This document shows, one piece after another, positions 1 to 7,014 of a DNA stretch of 11,427 nucleotides. Under the pieces are notes generated by a model. That model worked only from the letters and a program-made list of their open reading frames with translations, did not search any database and was not told the origin of the DNA. Numbering within the stretch: the stretch's first letter is position 1; each line of letters starts with the position of its first letter. Source of the stretch: [Eubacterium] yurii subsp. margaretiae ATCC 43715. GTDB taxonomy: Bacteria > Bacillota > Clostridia > Peptostreptococcales > Filifactoraceae. The translations under genes and the position numbers were made by a program. The stretch lies in NCBI GenBank assembly GCA_000146855.1, contig GL405246.1, positions 926,267 to 937,693 on the forward strand, in the 5' to 3' direction.

Positions 1-137
1 GAATAATTTATAAAAAAGTCATAATAAAAATTCAATTTTAAAAAATATATCAGATAATAAATATATTCTTTTTATCAGAGTATACTACTTTTAACTTTAA
101 AAATATTTAATAAAAAGTTAAATTAGCGTTACAAATA

Positions 138-166
138 TTTACATAAATTTAAAGATGTGATAAACT
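138..166 (+). promoter_or_regulatory. Probable sigma-A promoter of the structured RNA
   Basis: A -35 box TTTACA (138-143, five of six consensus bases) is followed by a 17-nt spacer and an extended -10, TGATAAACT (158-166, with the TG at 158-159 and the hexamer at 161-166). Transcription would start around 172-175, immediately before the closing stem of the RNA at 176. The agreement between the predicted start and the RNA boundary is the main support. No start site has been mapped. Confidence 0.6.
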
Positions 167-175
167 ACTTGCAGA

Positions 176-383
176 ATATTTTGCAAGGTTTGTGGTTGAA
201 AGTCCATGCCAGACGCAGGCGAAGGGATCCACGTAAGCTGATATAAAATATATCAGTGAGCATAGTGCGTTTTAGATGTAAGACCTACCGCAAAAAGCGA
301 GAGAATTATTAGTGAGGCAAACCCGAGCAAAACTTCCAGTAGGCGAGTGTGGGGGGAAAGACCAGTGTCAACTTGCAAAATAT
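176..383 (+). ncRNA. Structured non-coding RNA, probably raiA-type
   Basis: A block of about 208 nt, visibly richer in G+C than the A/T-rich DNA around it, is closed by a perfect 12-bp stem (176-187 with 372-383). Inside it are an 8-bp hairpin with a 3-nt loop (238-245 with 249-256, flanked by a G-U pair 237-257), a 7-bp helix (211-217 with 266-272) that encloses that hairpin, a 5-bp helix (284-288 with 339-343) and a small stem 289-291 with 297-299. Between these are purine-rich single-stranded stretches of the kind conserved in large structured RNAs. Size, terminal stem, stand-alone promoter and host type suit the raiA motif, an orphan RNA class of Firmicutes and Actinobacteria; I assign that from general resemblance, not from an alignment. 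GAAAGTCCATGC (198-209) and GGCAAACCC (316-324) recall RNase P RNA, but the RNA is far shorter and lacks the 3' ACAGAA/P4 partner. A 6S RNA is another option, less fitting because the RNA is branched. No convincing terminator separates it from the gene at 428. Confidence 0.75.
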
Positions 384-427
384 CGGTTTATATTTTCAAA
401 TAGAATATCTTAAAAGTTGGAATAGTT

Positions 428-1288
428 ATGGAATATCTCTATAAAGGTTTGTATTTGGATAGGGAATGTGGAAATAACGCTTTTTCTTATAATAAGAGAA
501 AGAATAAGAAAATCTACATACCACCAATGAAAAAACTTCCTTATAAGGTCGATGAAATATTAAACAATCTTATACAATCTGACAAGACAGCATTTAGTGA
601 ATATGATGAAATCTTGCAAAGGCAATATGATATCAAGGGAATAGAAAACTTCATTTATTGCGAGGATAATGATAAAAAACTATATATCTTTGATAATCAC
701 AATCATAGTTTTTACTTTATTGCTGGAAATGTAATAAGTGATGCGAGAAGATGTGCTAAAACGCCTGAACAGGAGCAGCTTTTGTTTGATTTTCTTGACA
801 AAAACCTGAGGGTTAAGAAAAATCTAATGATACATTTTGACCAGCATAAGGACATGAGAGTGCCTGATTACACCTTGTCACAGGCAATAGAAAAAATCAA
901 AGAAAATAAGGATATTTGCAGAAAAAAACCTGATGACTTTGATTACCATGTATTGTATGATTATACGAATTATTTTTTAAATGTAGGCAACTTTATAGTG
1001 CCACTATTGGAAAACGGCTTTATTAAAGACGTAGCAATAATAGATTCGACTTATTCTATGGCAAAATTGGAGAAGGATATTGATTTTTATGATGAGGTCA
1101 TATTGGATATAGACCTTGATTTTTTTAGCCCTGAAATGGACTACATAGATGAGGATGAGAAGATTGAGCTCATCAAAAGAAGCTATGAAAAGGCAAAAAT
1201 AATCACAATATGTACAAGTCCGTACTTTATAGACTTTGAGAGAGCTAAGAAAAAACTTGAAAAGATATTGAAAAACTGTATAAGGTGA
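428..1288 (+). CDS. UPF0489-family protein with an arginase-like metal site
   Basis: This 286-residue soluble protein matches the UPF0489 family. The visible signatures are DNHNHS (residues 89-94), HFDQHKD (136-142) and DIDLDFF (227-233). The last two have the DxHxD and DxDxD spacing that binds two metal ions in the arginase/ureohydrolase fold, with D138, H140, D142, D227, D229 and D231 as likely ligands. Some bacterial members, such as OspR, are peptide arginases that convert arginine to ornithine in ribosomal natural products; most members, including human C5orf22, have no known reaction. I see no precursor peptide or maturation enzyme here, so the substrate stays open. There is no signal peptide or membrane segment. 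The ATG lies 44 nt after the structured RNA and has only a weak ribosome binding site (GTTGGA near 416-421). uppP follows after 8 nt, so the two are probably co-transcribed. Family assignment is fairly sure; enzymatic role is inference. Confidence 0.8.
   Translation: MEYLYKGLYLDRECGNNAFSYNKRKNKKIYIPPMKKLPYKVDEILNNLIQSDKTAFSEYDEILQRQYDIKGIENFIYCEDNDKKLYIFDNHNHSFYFIAGNVISDARRCAKTPEQEQLLFDFLDKNLRVKKNLMIHFDQHKDMRVPDYTLSQAIEKIKENKDICRKKPDDFDYHVLYDYTNYFLNVGNFIVPLLENGFIKDVAIIDSTYSMAKLEKDIDFYDEVILDIDLDFFSPEMDYIDEDEKIELIKRSYEKAKIITICTSPYFIDFERAKKKLEKILKNCIR
1283..1288 (+). promoter_or_regulatory. Ribosome binding site that sets the uppP start
   Basis: AGGTGA matches the 3' part of the anti-Shine-Dalgarno complement and lies 8 nt before the ATG at 1297. 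It overlaps the stop codon of the upstream gene. It supports ATG 1297 over the in-frame GTG at 1285, which overlaps the upstream TGA but has no ribosome binding site of its own. Confidence 0.6.
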
Positions 1289-1296
1289 GAGGGAAA

Positions 1297-2103
1297 ATGA
1301 CAGATATTATTAGGGTAGTGTTGTTATCATTTGTTGAGGGATTAACGGAGTTTATACCGGTAAGTTCTACAGGGCATTTGATAATAGTAAATGAGTTTAT
1401 AAAATTAAAGCCGGAAAATTTTGCTAATATATTTAATATAATCATTCAACTTGGCGCTATAATGGCTGTTGTGGTGCTGTACTTTCATAAACTCAATCCT
1501 TTCTCTAAGGATGAGAAGCACAAAAAAGAAACTCTAAATATATGGAAAAAGGTGATTATAGGAGCTCTTCCCGCTGCTGTGCTTGGGCTTTTGTTTGATG
1601 ATATCATCGATGCTCATCTGATGAATGCAAAAGTGGTTGCAACCATGCTTTTCTTATGGGGTGTAGTAATAATCTTAATAGAAAAGCGAAATATGAAAAA
1701 TGAAAACAATATAGCAGGTATGACTTATATGACAGCCTTTATGATAGGTATATTTCAGTGCTTTGCCATGATACCGGGTACATCGAGATCGGCTGCGACT
1801 ATCATTGGTGCAATGTTACTTGGTTTGTCAAGGGTGGAATCAGCAGAGTTTTCTTTCTTTTTGGCTATTCCTACAATGCTCGGTGCTACATCACTAAAGG
1901 TAGTCAAACTATTTATAAAGCATACTCCTATAACTTCTTTTCAAGTTATATTGATATTATTAGGTGTTGTCTTATCTTTTGTTTTTGCTCTCATAGTAAT
2001 AAGAAAGTTTATGGATTATGTAAAAAATCATGACTTCATTGTATTTGGAATATATAGGATGATACTTTCGATAGTGGTTTTGACGTATTTTCTTCTAAAA
2101 TAA
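1297..2103 (+). CDS. uppP: Undecaprenyl-diphosphatase UppP (BacA)
   Basis: UppP removes a phosphate from undecaprenyl pyrophosphate, regenerating the lipid carrier for peptidoglycan and other wall polymers; extra copies are known to give bacitracin resistance. The 268-residue integral membrane protein carries both family signatures: EGLTEFIPVSSTGH near the N-terminus (about residues 14-27), with the two conserved glutamates, and PGTSRSAAT (about residues 156-164), with the catalytic-site Ser and Arg. Several hydrophobic helices fill the rest, and length is normal for the family. The start is ATG 1297, because the product then begins MTDIIRVVLL like other UppP proteins and a good ribosome binding site lies 8 nt upstream; a GTG at 1285 would add four residues. 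It sits 8 nt after the UPF0489 gene and is followed by an intrinsic terminator. Confidence 0.95.
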   Translation: MTDIIRVVLLSFVEGLTEFIPVSSTGHLIIVNEFIKLKPENFANIFNIIIQLGAIMAVVVLYFHKLNPFSKDEKHKKETLNIWKKVIIGALPAAVLGLLFDDIIDAHLMNAKVVATMLFLWGVVIILIEKRNMKNENNIAGMTYMTAFMIGIFQCFAMIPGTSRSAATIIGAMLLGLSRVESAEFSFFLAIPTMLGATSLKVVKLFIKHTPITSFQVILILLGVVLSFVFALIVIRKFMDYVKNHDFIVFGIYRMILSIVVLTYFLLK

Positions 2104-2233
2104 TATTAAACTTAACTAAAAAATATAGGTTAAATTTCGTAACTGTATTTTTTAAAATTAAAGGAAATTATTTTTAAGACATAGATGTCATAGTTTATTT
2201 TTTTAGTAAAATAGAATAAATTTTAAAAAAAGT

Positions 2234-2265
2234 CTTTGTATATTTACTATATACAAAGTTTTTTT
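2234..2265 (+). terminator. Rho-independent terminator after uppP
   Basis: A perfect 10-bp stem, CTTTGTATAT (2234-2243) with ATATACAAAG (2249-2258), has a 5-nt loop and is followed by seven T (2259-2265). An A-run at 2225-2231 precedes it, so it might also work on the other strand. It separates the UPF0489-uppP unit from dnaG. Confidence 0.85.
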
Positions 2266-2367
2266 ACATAATTTTTGCAAAAAAACTCAGTTTGTTTTAA
2301 TTATAAAAACATTGGGTAAAAGAAAATCGTAGTGAAATTACATAGTTTTGTGACGGTAGGGGTTTAA

Positions 2368-4125
2368 ATGCAACATTCCAATTATCTTGATGAGAGATTT
2401 GTAGAAGAAGTCAAAAATGCCAACAACATAGTGGATGTTATATCTAAATTTGTGGATTTGAAGAAAAATGGAGACAATTACAAAGGTCTTTGTCCATTCC
2501 ACAACGAGAAGACTCCATCGTTTGTAGTAAATGAAAGTAAGCAAATTTTCAAGTGTTTCGGTTGCGGAGAAGGTGGCAATATCATATCTTTCCTTATGAA
2601 AAAGGAAAATATGAGTTTTAACGAAACAGTGAAATACTTATGTGAAAATGCGAACATACCGTATAAGCAAACTCATACTTTCACTGAAAAAGATAAGATG
2701 GAGCTTGATGAGAAGAAAAAGATGTACAAACTCCATGTCGATTTGGCTAAATACTATTTTCAAAATTTACAAAATAACTTAGATAATTCTAAAAGCTATC
2801 TGTTAAACAGAGGTATTGACGAAAGGACCATGAAAAAATTCGGTCTGGGATATGAGGATAGAGTCTCAAGCTCGATAAATTATCTTAAAGAGTTGGGATA
2901 TACTAAGGAAGATATGATACATAGTATGGTTTTCAGAGAGAAAAACGACAGGATGTATTCTATCTTTTTTGGAAGAATAATGTATCCCATAATTGACAGG
3001 AGAAATAGAGTCATAGCTTTTGGAGGCAGGACAATGAATGCCGGTGAGACTCCAAAGTATCTCAACTCTCCTGAGAGTATGATATTTAAGAAAAAAAATG
3101 AACTATATGGACTGAATTTAGCTAATAAGTACAATTCTAAAAGATTGATACTTGTTGAGGGCTATATGGACGTCATCAGTCTGATAAAAAACGGAATTGC
3201 CGGTGGCATAGCCTCACTTGGTACATCACTTGCCAAGGAGCATGTAGAAGTGATAAAAAGGCAAAATAAGAAGGTGTTTATCTGCTATGATTCCGATACA
3301 GCCGGAAGGAAGGCTACTTTAAGAGCCTTGGATATGTTTAAAGAAGAGGGAATAACTGCAAATGTAATAAGGATAGGAGATTATAAAGATCCTGATGAGT
3401 TTTTTTCCAGTAAAAAATCTTCAGATTTTATGAGACTTATAAAAAATGCAGTATCTCCTTTGACATTTATAATTGATGATATGGGTTTGAACTATGATCT
3501 AAGTGTACATTCTCAAAGGTTGGAATTTATCAACCTTGCCTGTGAGAAGATAGTTGAGTGTAAGGATGAGGTGGAAAAAGAGTATCAGATAAAAAGACTC
3601 TCTCAAATGACGGATACGTCTATAAAAGCTATAGGAGTCAAGGTATATGGGGAGTTTTTCTCTCCAAAGAGATTTAAGGAACAAGGTCAAAATGAGACAA
3701 GGTTTTTCAAAAGGCAGGATATACCTAAAAATGTGGTGAAAGCTAAGGATGTGGTGCTTGTTTCTAACAAAATATCAAATCCTAACGAAGAAAAACTCAA
3801 AATTATGATAATGGAAAATCCTTCATTTATTAAATTTGTGGATGATATACTGGAACTTGAAGATTTAAACGGAGATGACCTTAGGCAAATTTATTTTCAA
3901 AGATTTGAATATGAAAAAATGAGCATTGATGGTGAAACTGAAAAATTGCTTAGAAAACTTGCAAAGTCTGTTAAGTTTTCCAGTATTCAAAGTCAAATTG
4001 AAGAGATAGATATTTTGCTTAAAGATGAAAGAGATATTGAAAAGACTCTTAACAATGCAAAAAAAAGACTAGAACTTTTGAAAAAGATGTCTGAAATAAA
4101 AGAAAGTTTGAAGCTTGATGTTTAA
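2368..4125 (+). CDS. dnaG: DNA primase DnaG
   Basis: DnaG makes the RNA primers used by the replicative polymerase at the fork. The 585-residue protein has the full bacterial layout. An N-terminal CHC2 zinc ribbon has ligands C42, H45, C63 and C66. The catalytic core has a TOPRIM fold with the conserved glutamate in LVEGYMD (E264) and the DxD pair in YDSDTAG (D308, D310). A charged helical C-terminal region from about residue 430 should contact the DnaB helicase. The ATG at 2368 follows AGGGG (2358-2362) with a 5-nt spacer. Length is typical. It lies upstream of rpoD with no terminator between, the classical primase/sigma arrangement of Firmicutes. I see no clean promoter in 2266-2367; TTGCAA (2275-2280) and TATAAA (2302-2307) are 21 nt apart, too far for a good sigma-A site. 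Confidence 0.97.
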   Translation: MQHSNYLDERFVEEVKNANNIVDVISKFVDLKKNGDNYKGLCPFHNEKTPSFVVNESKQIFKCFGCGEGGNIISFLMKKENMSFNETVKYLCENANIPYKQTHTFTEKDKMELDEKKKMYKLHVDLAKYYFQNLQNNLDNSKSYLLNRGIDERTMKKFGLGYEDRVSSSINYLKELGYTKEDMIHSMVFREKNDRMYSIFFGRIMYPIIDRRNRVIAFGGRTMNAGETPKYLNSPESMIFKKKNELYGLNLANKYNSKRLILVEGYMDVISLIKNGIAGGIASLGTSLAKEHVEVIKRQNKKVFICYDSDTAGRKATLRALDMFKEEGITANVIRIGDYKDPDEFFSSKKSSDFMRLIKNAVSPLTFIIDDMGLNYDLSVHSQRLEFINLACEKIVECKDEVEKEYQIKRLSQMTDTSIKAIGVKVYGEFFSPKRFKEQGQNETRFFKRQDIPKNVVKAKDVVLVSNKISNPNEEKLKIMIMENPSFIKFVDDILELEDLNGDDLRQIYFQRFEYEKMSIDGETEKLLRKLAKSVKFSSIQSQIEEIDILLKDERDIEKTLNNAKKRLELLKKMSEIKESLKLDV

Positions 4126-4139
4126 AGTTAAGATAATTG

Positions 4140-4148
4140 TGTTATAAA
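4140..4148 (+). promoter_or_regulatory. Possible extended -10 promoter internal to dnaG-rpoD
   Basis: TGTTATAAA (4140-4148) forms a TGn-TATAAA extended -10 in the 88-nt gap between dnaG and rpoD. No good -35 box lies 16-18 nt upstream. Internal promoters ahead of rpoD are common in primase/sigma operons, so a separate rpoD transcript is plausible, but A/T-rich DNA produces such matches easily. Confidence 0.35.
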
Positions 4149-4213
4149 TTATGAAATAAATGTATAGATGTTAAGTATTTTACCCTATATTTTAAAAAAA
4201 AGAGGGATGAACT

Positions 4214-5830
4214 GTGAGTAAAGAAATAATAGATATTGATATTATAAATGGAGAAAAGCCTAAGAGCAAAAGAGGAAGAAAGCCTAAGGATAAGGGCAAC
4301 GAAGTCTCATTGGCTAAAGATGAAAAAAAGAAAAAGTCTACATCTAAGGTAAAAGATGATGACGAGATGAGTAAAAAAGATAGCGACAAGACGAAGAAAA
4401 GTTCAAAAGCAGAGCTTTCAAACGACAAAGAAGAGCCTAAGGCAAAAAAGAAGAAAGCAAAGGATGAGGTTTCAGATAAGAAACTCGATAAGAAGTCTAA
4501 AAAAGCAAAAAAAGATGAAAATTTAGATGATGAGAGTTTTGATGATGATATTGATCAATACATCGGAGTAATAAATAAGCCTCTTGAAGATGATTCGGAG
4601 TTTTTTGATGATGATGTAAGTGAAGATGATATCGAGCCATCTTTAGAAGATTTGTCTGAAGAAGAGTTGATAGAAGATTTCGATGAAAATTCAGATTTGT
4701 CAGTATATGATGATAAAGAGGATATATTGAGTGTCATGGAATATGAAAAAGCTGTCCAAGGTCTGATAGAAAAGGGAAGAAGAGACGGATATATAGACTA
4801 TGACACTATAATGAACACTGTAGACAACTATGATATCGGCAAAGAAAAAATAGAAGATATGTATGACAGATTCGCAAGTTTTGGCATAGATATCATAGAC
4901 GATATGGATAAGGACACGCCACATGACGAAGCCAAAGGTGGAGAGCAAAAGAGTGAAGGTGACTTTGACCTCTTAAGTCTTGAACTTTCATTGACTAAGA
5001 ACAATGTTGACGATCCTGTTAGAATGTATCTTAAAGAAATAGGAAAAATACAGTTACTTACAGTGGAAGAAGAGCATAGATTGTCTGAACTTATGGTAAA
5101 GGGTGACGAATATGCCAAGATGAAGATAGTCGAAGCGAATCTTAGACTTGTCGTATCCATAGCAAAGAGATATGTGGGTAGAGGAATGCTCTTCCTTGAT
5201 TTGATTCAGGAAGGTAATCTCGGATTGATTAAGGCTGTAGAAAAGTTTGACTATACAAAGGGCTTTAAGTTTTCAACTTATGCAACTTGGTGGATAAGAC
5301 AGGCTATAACAAGGGCTATTGCTGATCAGGCAAGGACAATAAGAATACCTGTACACATGGTAGAAACCATCAACAAGTTGATTAGGATAAATCGTCAGTT
5401 GGTTCAGGAACTGGGAAGAGATCCAAGACCTGAAGAAATTGCTGAACAGATGGGAATGTCACAGGACAAGATAAGAGAAATAATGAAGATTGCTCAAGAG
5501 CCGGTATCTTTGGAGACTCCTATAGGAGAAGAGGAAGATTCACATTTGGGAGATTTCATTCCTGATGATGATGCACAGGCTCCGTCTGAAGCTGCGGCAT
5601 ATTCACTGCTTAGAGAGCAGATTGAGCAGGTGCTTTGTACTCTTACTGATAGAGAGAGAAGAGTGCTTAAACTTAGATTTGGACTTGATGATGGCAGACC
5701 TAGGACACTTGAAGAAGTGGGTAAGGAGTTTGACGTGACAAGGGAGAGAATAAGACAAATTGAGGCAAAGGCACTTAGAAAACTAAGAGGACCTAAAAAG
5801 TCAAATAAACTTAAGGACTATTTGGACTAA
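4214..5830 (+). CDS. rpoD: Housekeeping RNA polymerase sigma factor SigA/RpoD, long N-terminal extension
   Basis: This is the primary sigma-70 factor, which directs RNA polymerase to most promoters. Region 1.1-like sequence lies at about 172-230 and region 1.2 at about 264-295. Regions 2.1-2.4 lie at about 303-382, including [12 protein letters not shown] and [20 protein letters not shown]. Region 3 is at about 384-460, with [15 protein letters not shown] as region 3.2. Region 4 is at about 461-530, with the helix-turn-helix [20 protein letters not shown]. At 538 residues it is far longer than B. subtilis SigA (371). The excess is a low-complexity head: residues 1-100 are Lys-rich, with an AT-hook-like KRGRKPK at 19-25, and residues 101-172 are Asp/Glu-rich. 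Translation starts at GTG 4214, 7 nt after AGAGGG (4201-4206); the ATG at 4207 is out of frame and closes at once. It is co-directional with dnaG and followed by a terminator. Identity is certain; the role of the head is unknown. Confidence 0.97.
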   Translation: MSKEIIDIDIINGEKPKSKRGRKPKDKGNEVSLAKDEKKKKSTSKVKDDDEMSKKDSDKTKKSSKAELSNDKEEPKAKKKKAKDEVSDKKLDKKSKKAKKDENLDDESFDDDIDQYIGVINKPLEDDSEFFDDDVSEDDIEPSLEDLSEEELIEDFDENSDLSVYDDKEDILSVMEYEKAVQGLIEKGRRDGYIDYDTIMNTVDNYDIGKEKIEDMYDRFASFGIDIIDDMDKDTPHDEAKGGEQKSEGDFDLLSLELSLTKNNVDDPVRMYLKEIGKIQLLTVEEEHRLSELMVKGDEYAKMKIVEANLRLVVSIAKRYVGRGMLFLDLIQEGNLGLIKAVEKFDYTKGFKFSTYATWWIRQAITRAIADQARTIRIPVHMVETINKLIRINRQLVQELGRDPRPEEIAEQMGMSQDKIREIMKIAQEPVSLETPIGEEEDSHLGDFIPDDDAQAPSEAAAYSLLREQIEQVLCTLTDRERRVLKLRFGLDDGRPRTLEEVGKEFDVTRERIRQIEAKALRKLRGPKKSNKLKDYLD

Positions 5831-5906
5831 GTCAGATATAGAATAAAATTAAAATAATAATCTAGAAAGTTCTTGTAGTATTTGAAAAGTTTTGATTTGG
5901 TGAAAG

Positions 5907-5937
5907 AAAAGTAAGGGAGGAATCTCTTACTTTTTTT
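5907..5937 (+). terminator. Rho-independent terminator after rpoD
   Basis: An 8-bp stem (5911-5918 with 5923-5930, one G-U pair) is capped by a GGAA tetraloop of the GNRA type. It can be extended by A-U pairs from AAAA at 5907-5910 to the run of seven T at 5931-5937. It lies about 80 nt after the rpoD stop and closes the dnaG-rpoD unit. Confidence 0.85.
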
Positions 5938-5942
5938 AAATT

Positions 5943-5975
5943 TTGCTGGAATACTTTTTAATTATGTTATATAAT
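5943..5975 (+). promoter_or_regulatory. Possible promoter for the prepilin peptidase gene
   Basis: A perfect -10 hexamer TATAAT (5970-5975) lies 82 nt before the ATG at 6058 and just downstream of the rpoD terminator. The -35 is weak: TTGCTG (5943-5948) is 21 nt away, longer than usual, and the bases at the ideal distance (TGGAAT, 5947-5952) fit poorly. The position is right for the gene's own promoter; the exact boxes are uncertain. Confidence 0.4.
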
Positions 5976-6057
5976 AGACTAGATTGGTTTTCATTTATAG
6001 GATGGCAATTAGTTCAATGATGTAAAGGAAAATTATTATATATTTTGGAGTGTAGTT

Positions 6058-6843
6058 ATGAATTATGAAATTATTGTAGGAATACTTGTGTTTTTATTTG
6101 GTGCGGTATTTGGAAGTTTTTACAATGTTGTAATATATAGACTACCTGCTGAGATGCCAATAACAAAGGGACGCTCGATGTGTTTTTCTTGTAAGCATAC
6201 ACTTGGAGTGTTGGATTTAGTTCCTTTGTTCAGTTACATTTTCTTAGGTGGGAAGTGCAGATACTGTAAGGCTAAGTTTTCTCCAAGATATTTCTTTGTG
6301 GAATTGCTTACCGGATTATTGTTTTTACTTGCTTATTATAAATATTCCATTAGCTTGGAATTCCTTTTGATGTGCATATTTTTTTCTATGCTTGTAATTG
6401 TAGGCTTTATAGATTGGGACACATTTTATATCTATGATGACGTCTTGAAAATATTTGCAGTATTGCTGGGAGTTGTACTTATAATATCTAAAAAGACAGA
6501 TATAGTACCAAATATTCTTGGAGCTGTTATTGGAGCTGCAATCTATGCTGCAATTTACTTTTTGAGTAAAATAGTATTTAAACAGGAGGCATTTGGTCAG
6601 GGGGATATATATCTCAATGCTGTGATAGGTCTTGTAATAGGCAGCCCTTACATTGCAATTACATCTATTTTTTCTTTCTTTGTAGGACTTTTTTTTATAA
6701 TAATATTTAGAATTTTGGGAAGAAAATTTGAGATGAGACAGGAGATACCTTTTGGACCTTATATGTGTATATCTGCTGTGATAATCAGCACTTTCGGTAA
6801 TGAAATGGTAAGATTTTATGTAGATAATTTCTTATATGTGTAA
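6058..6843 (+). CDS. pilD: Type IV prepilin peptidase / N-methyltransferase (PilD/ComC family)
   Basis: The enzyme cleaves the short leader of type IV pilin-like proteins at the cytoplasmic face of the membrane and, in bifunctional members, methylates the new N-terminal residue. The 261-residue polytopic protein has the N-terminal GAVFGSFYNVVIYRLP segment, two CxxC pairs (C42/C45 and C67/C70) in the cytoplasmic domain typical of bifunctional enzymes, and both aspartates of the GxGD protease site: D119 in FIDWD and D183 in GQGD. About seven hydrophobic helices follow the cytoplasmic domain. ATG 6058 is preceded by GGAG (6047-6050) at a 7-nt spacing. No pilin, assembly ATPase or other secretion gene is visible within the window, so its substrates (type IV pili or competence pseudopili) must be encoded elsewhere. 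It appears to be a single-gene unit, after the rpoD terminator and 171 nt before ftsE. Confidence 0.93.
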   Translation: MNYEIIVGILVFLFGAVFGSFYNVVIYRLPAEMPITKGRSMCFSCKHTLGVLDLVPLFSYIFLGGKCRYCKAKFSPRYFFVELLTGLLFLLAYYKYSISLEFLLMCIFFSMLVIVGFIDWDTFYIYDDVLKIFAVLLGVVLIISKKTDIVPNILGAVIGAAIYAAIYFLSKIVFKQEAFGQGDIYLNAVIGLVIGSPYIAITSIFSFFVGLFFIIIFRILGRKFEMRQEIPFGPYMCISAVIISTFGNEMVRFYVDNFLYV

Positions 6844-7014
6844 GCATATTAAACGAAGTTATTTACATTTTGAGAAAGTATATGATTTAAAATATTGTAA
6901 GTTTGTTTTATATTGAAGAGATATTTTCAATTTTGTGTACTATTATTAAGTTTATTAGTTTTTATTGATTAGATTGAAATATAAGACTTTTAAAATCTAT
7001 TTGGGGGCATTGTT

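Noticed and set aside
90..122. Perfect 9-bp inverted repeat TTTAACTTT / AAAGTTAAA with a 15-nt loop upstream of the RNA promoter.
   Set aside because: It is nearly all A/T, has a long loop and no T-run on either side, and lies in very A/T-rich DNA. It could be an operator but may well be chance.
176..383. RNase P RNA (rnpB), suggested by GAAAGTCCATGC and GGCAAACCC-type stretches.
   Set aside because: At about 208 nt it is much shorter than bacterial RNase P RNAs, and the conserved 3' P4 strand (ACAGAA-like) is missing before the closing stem.
1285..1296. GTG start for uppP giving a 4-nt GTGA overlap with the upstream stop.
   Set aside because: There is no ribosome binding site before it, whereas ATG 1297 has AGGTGA at 8 nt and matches the family N-terminus.
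1758..2033. Second reading frame of 91 codons inside uppP on the same strand.
   Set aside because: It lies fully within a conserved gene, has no family resemblance and reads like an out-of-frame shadow rich in Tyr, Cys and Ser.
4192..5160. Several open frames on the minus strand opposite rpoD (4192-4428, 4555-4737, 4700-4948, 4828-5160).
   Set aside because: They are mirror images of the Lys- and Asp/Glu-rich codons of SigA, giving Ser/Phe/Leu-rich nonsense, with no recognisable domain.
6844..7014. Candidate promoters ahead of ftsE, for example TTTACA (6862-6867) with TAAAAT (6888-6893), or TATTAT (6941-6946).
   Set aside because: The spacings are 20 nt or more, or lack a -35 box; the region is too A/T-rich for these matches to mean much.
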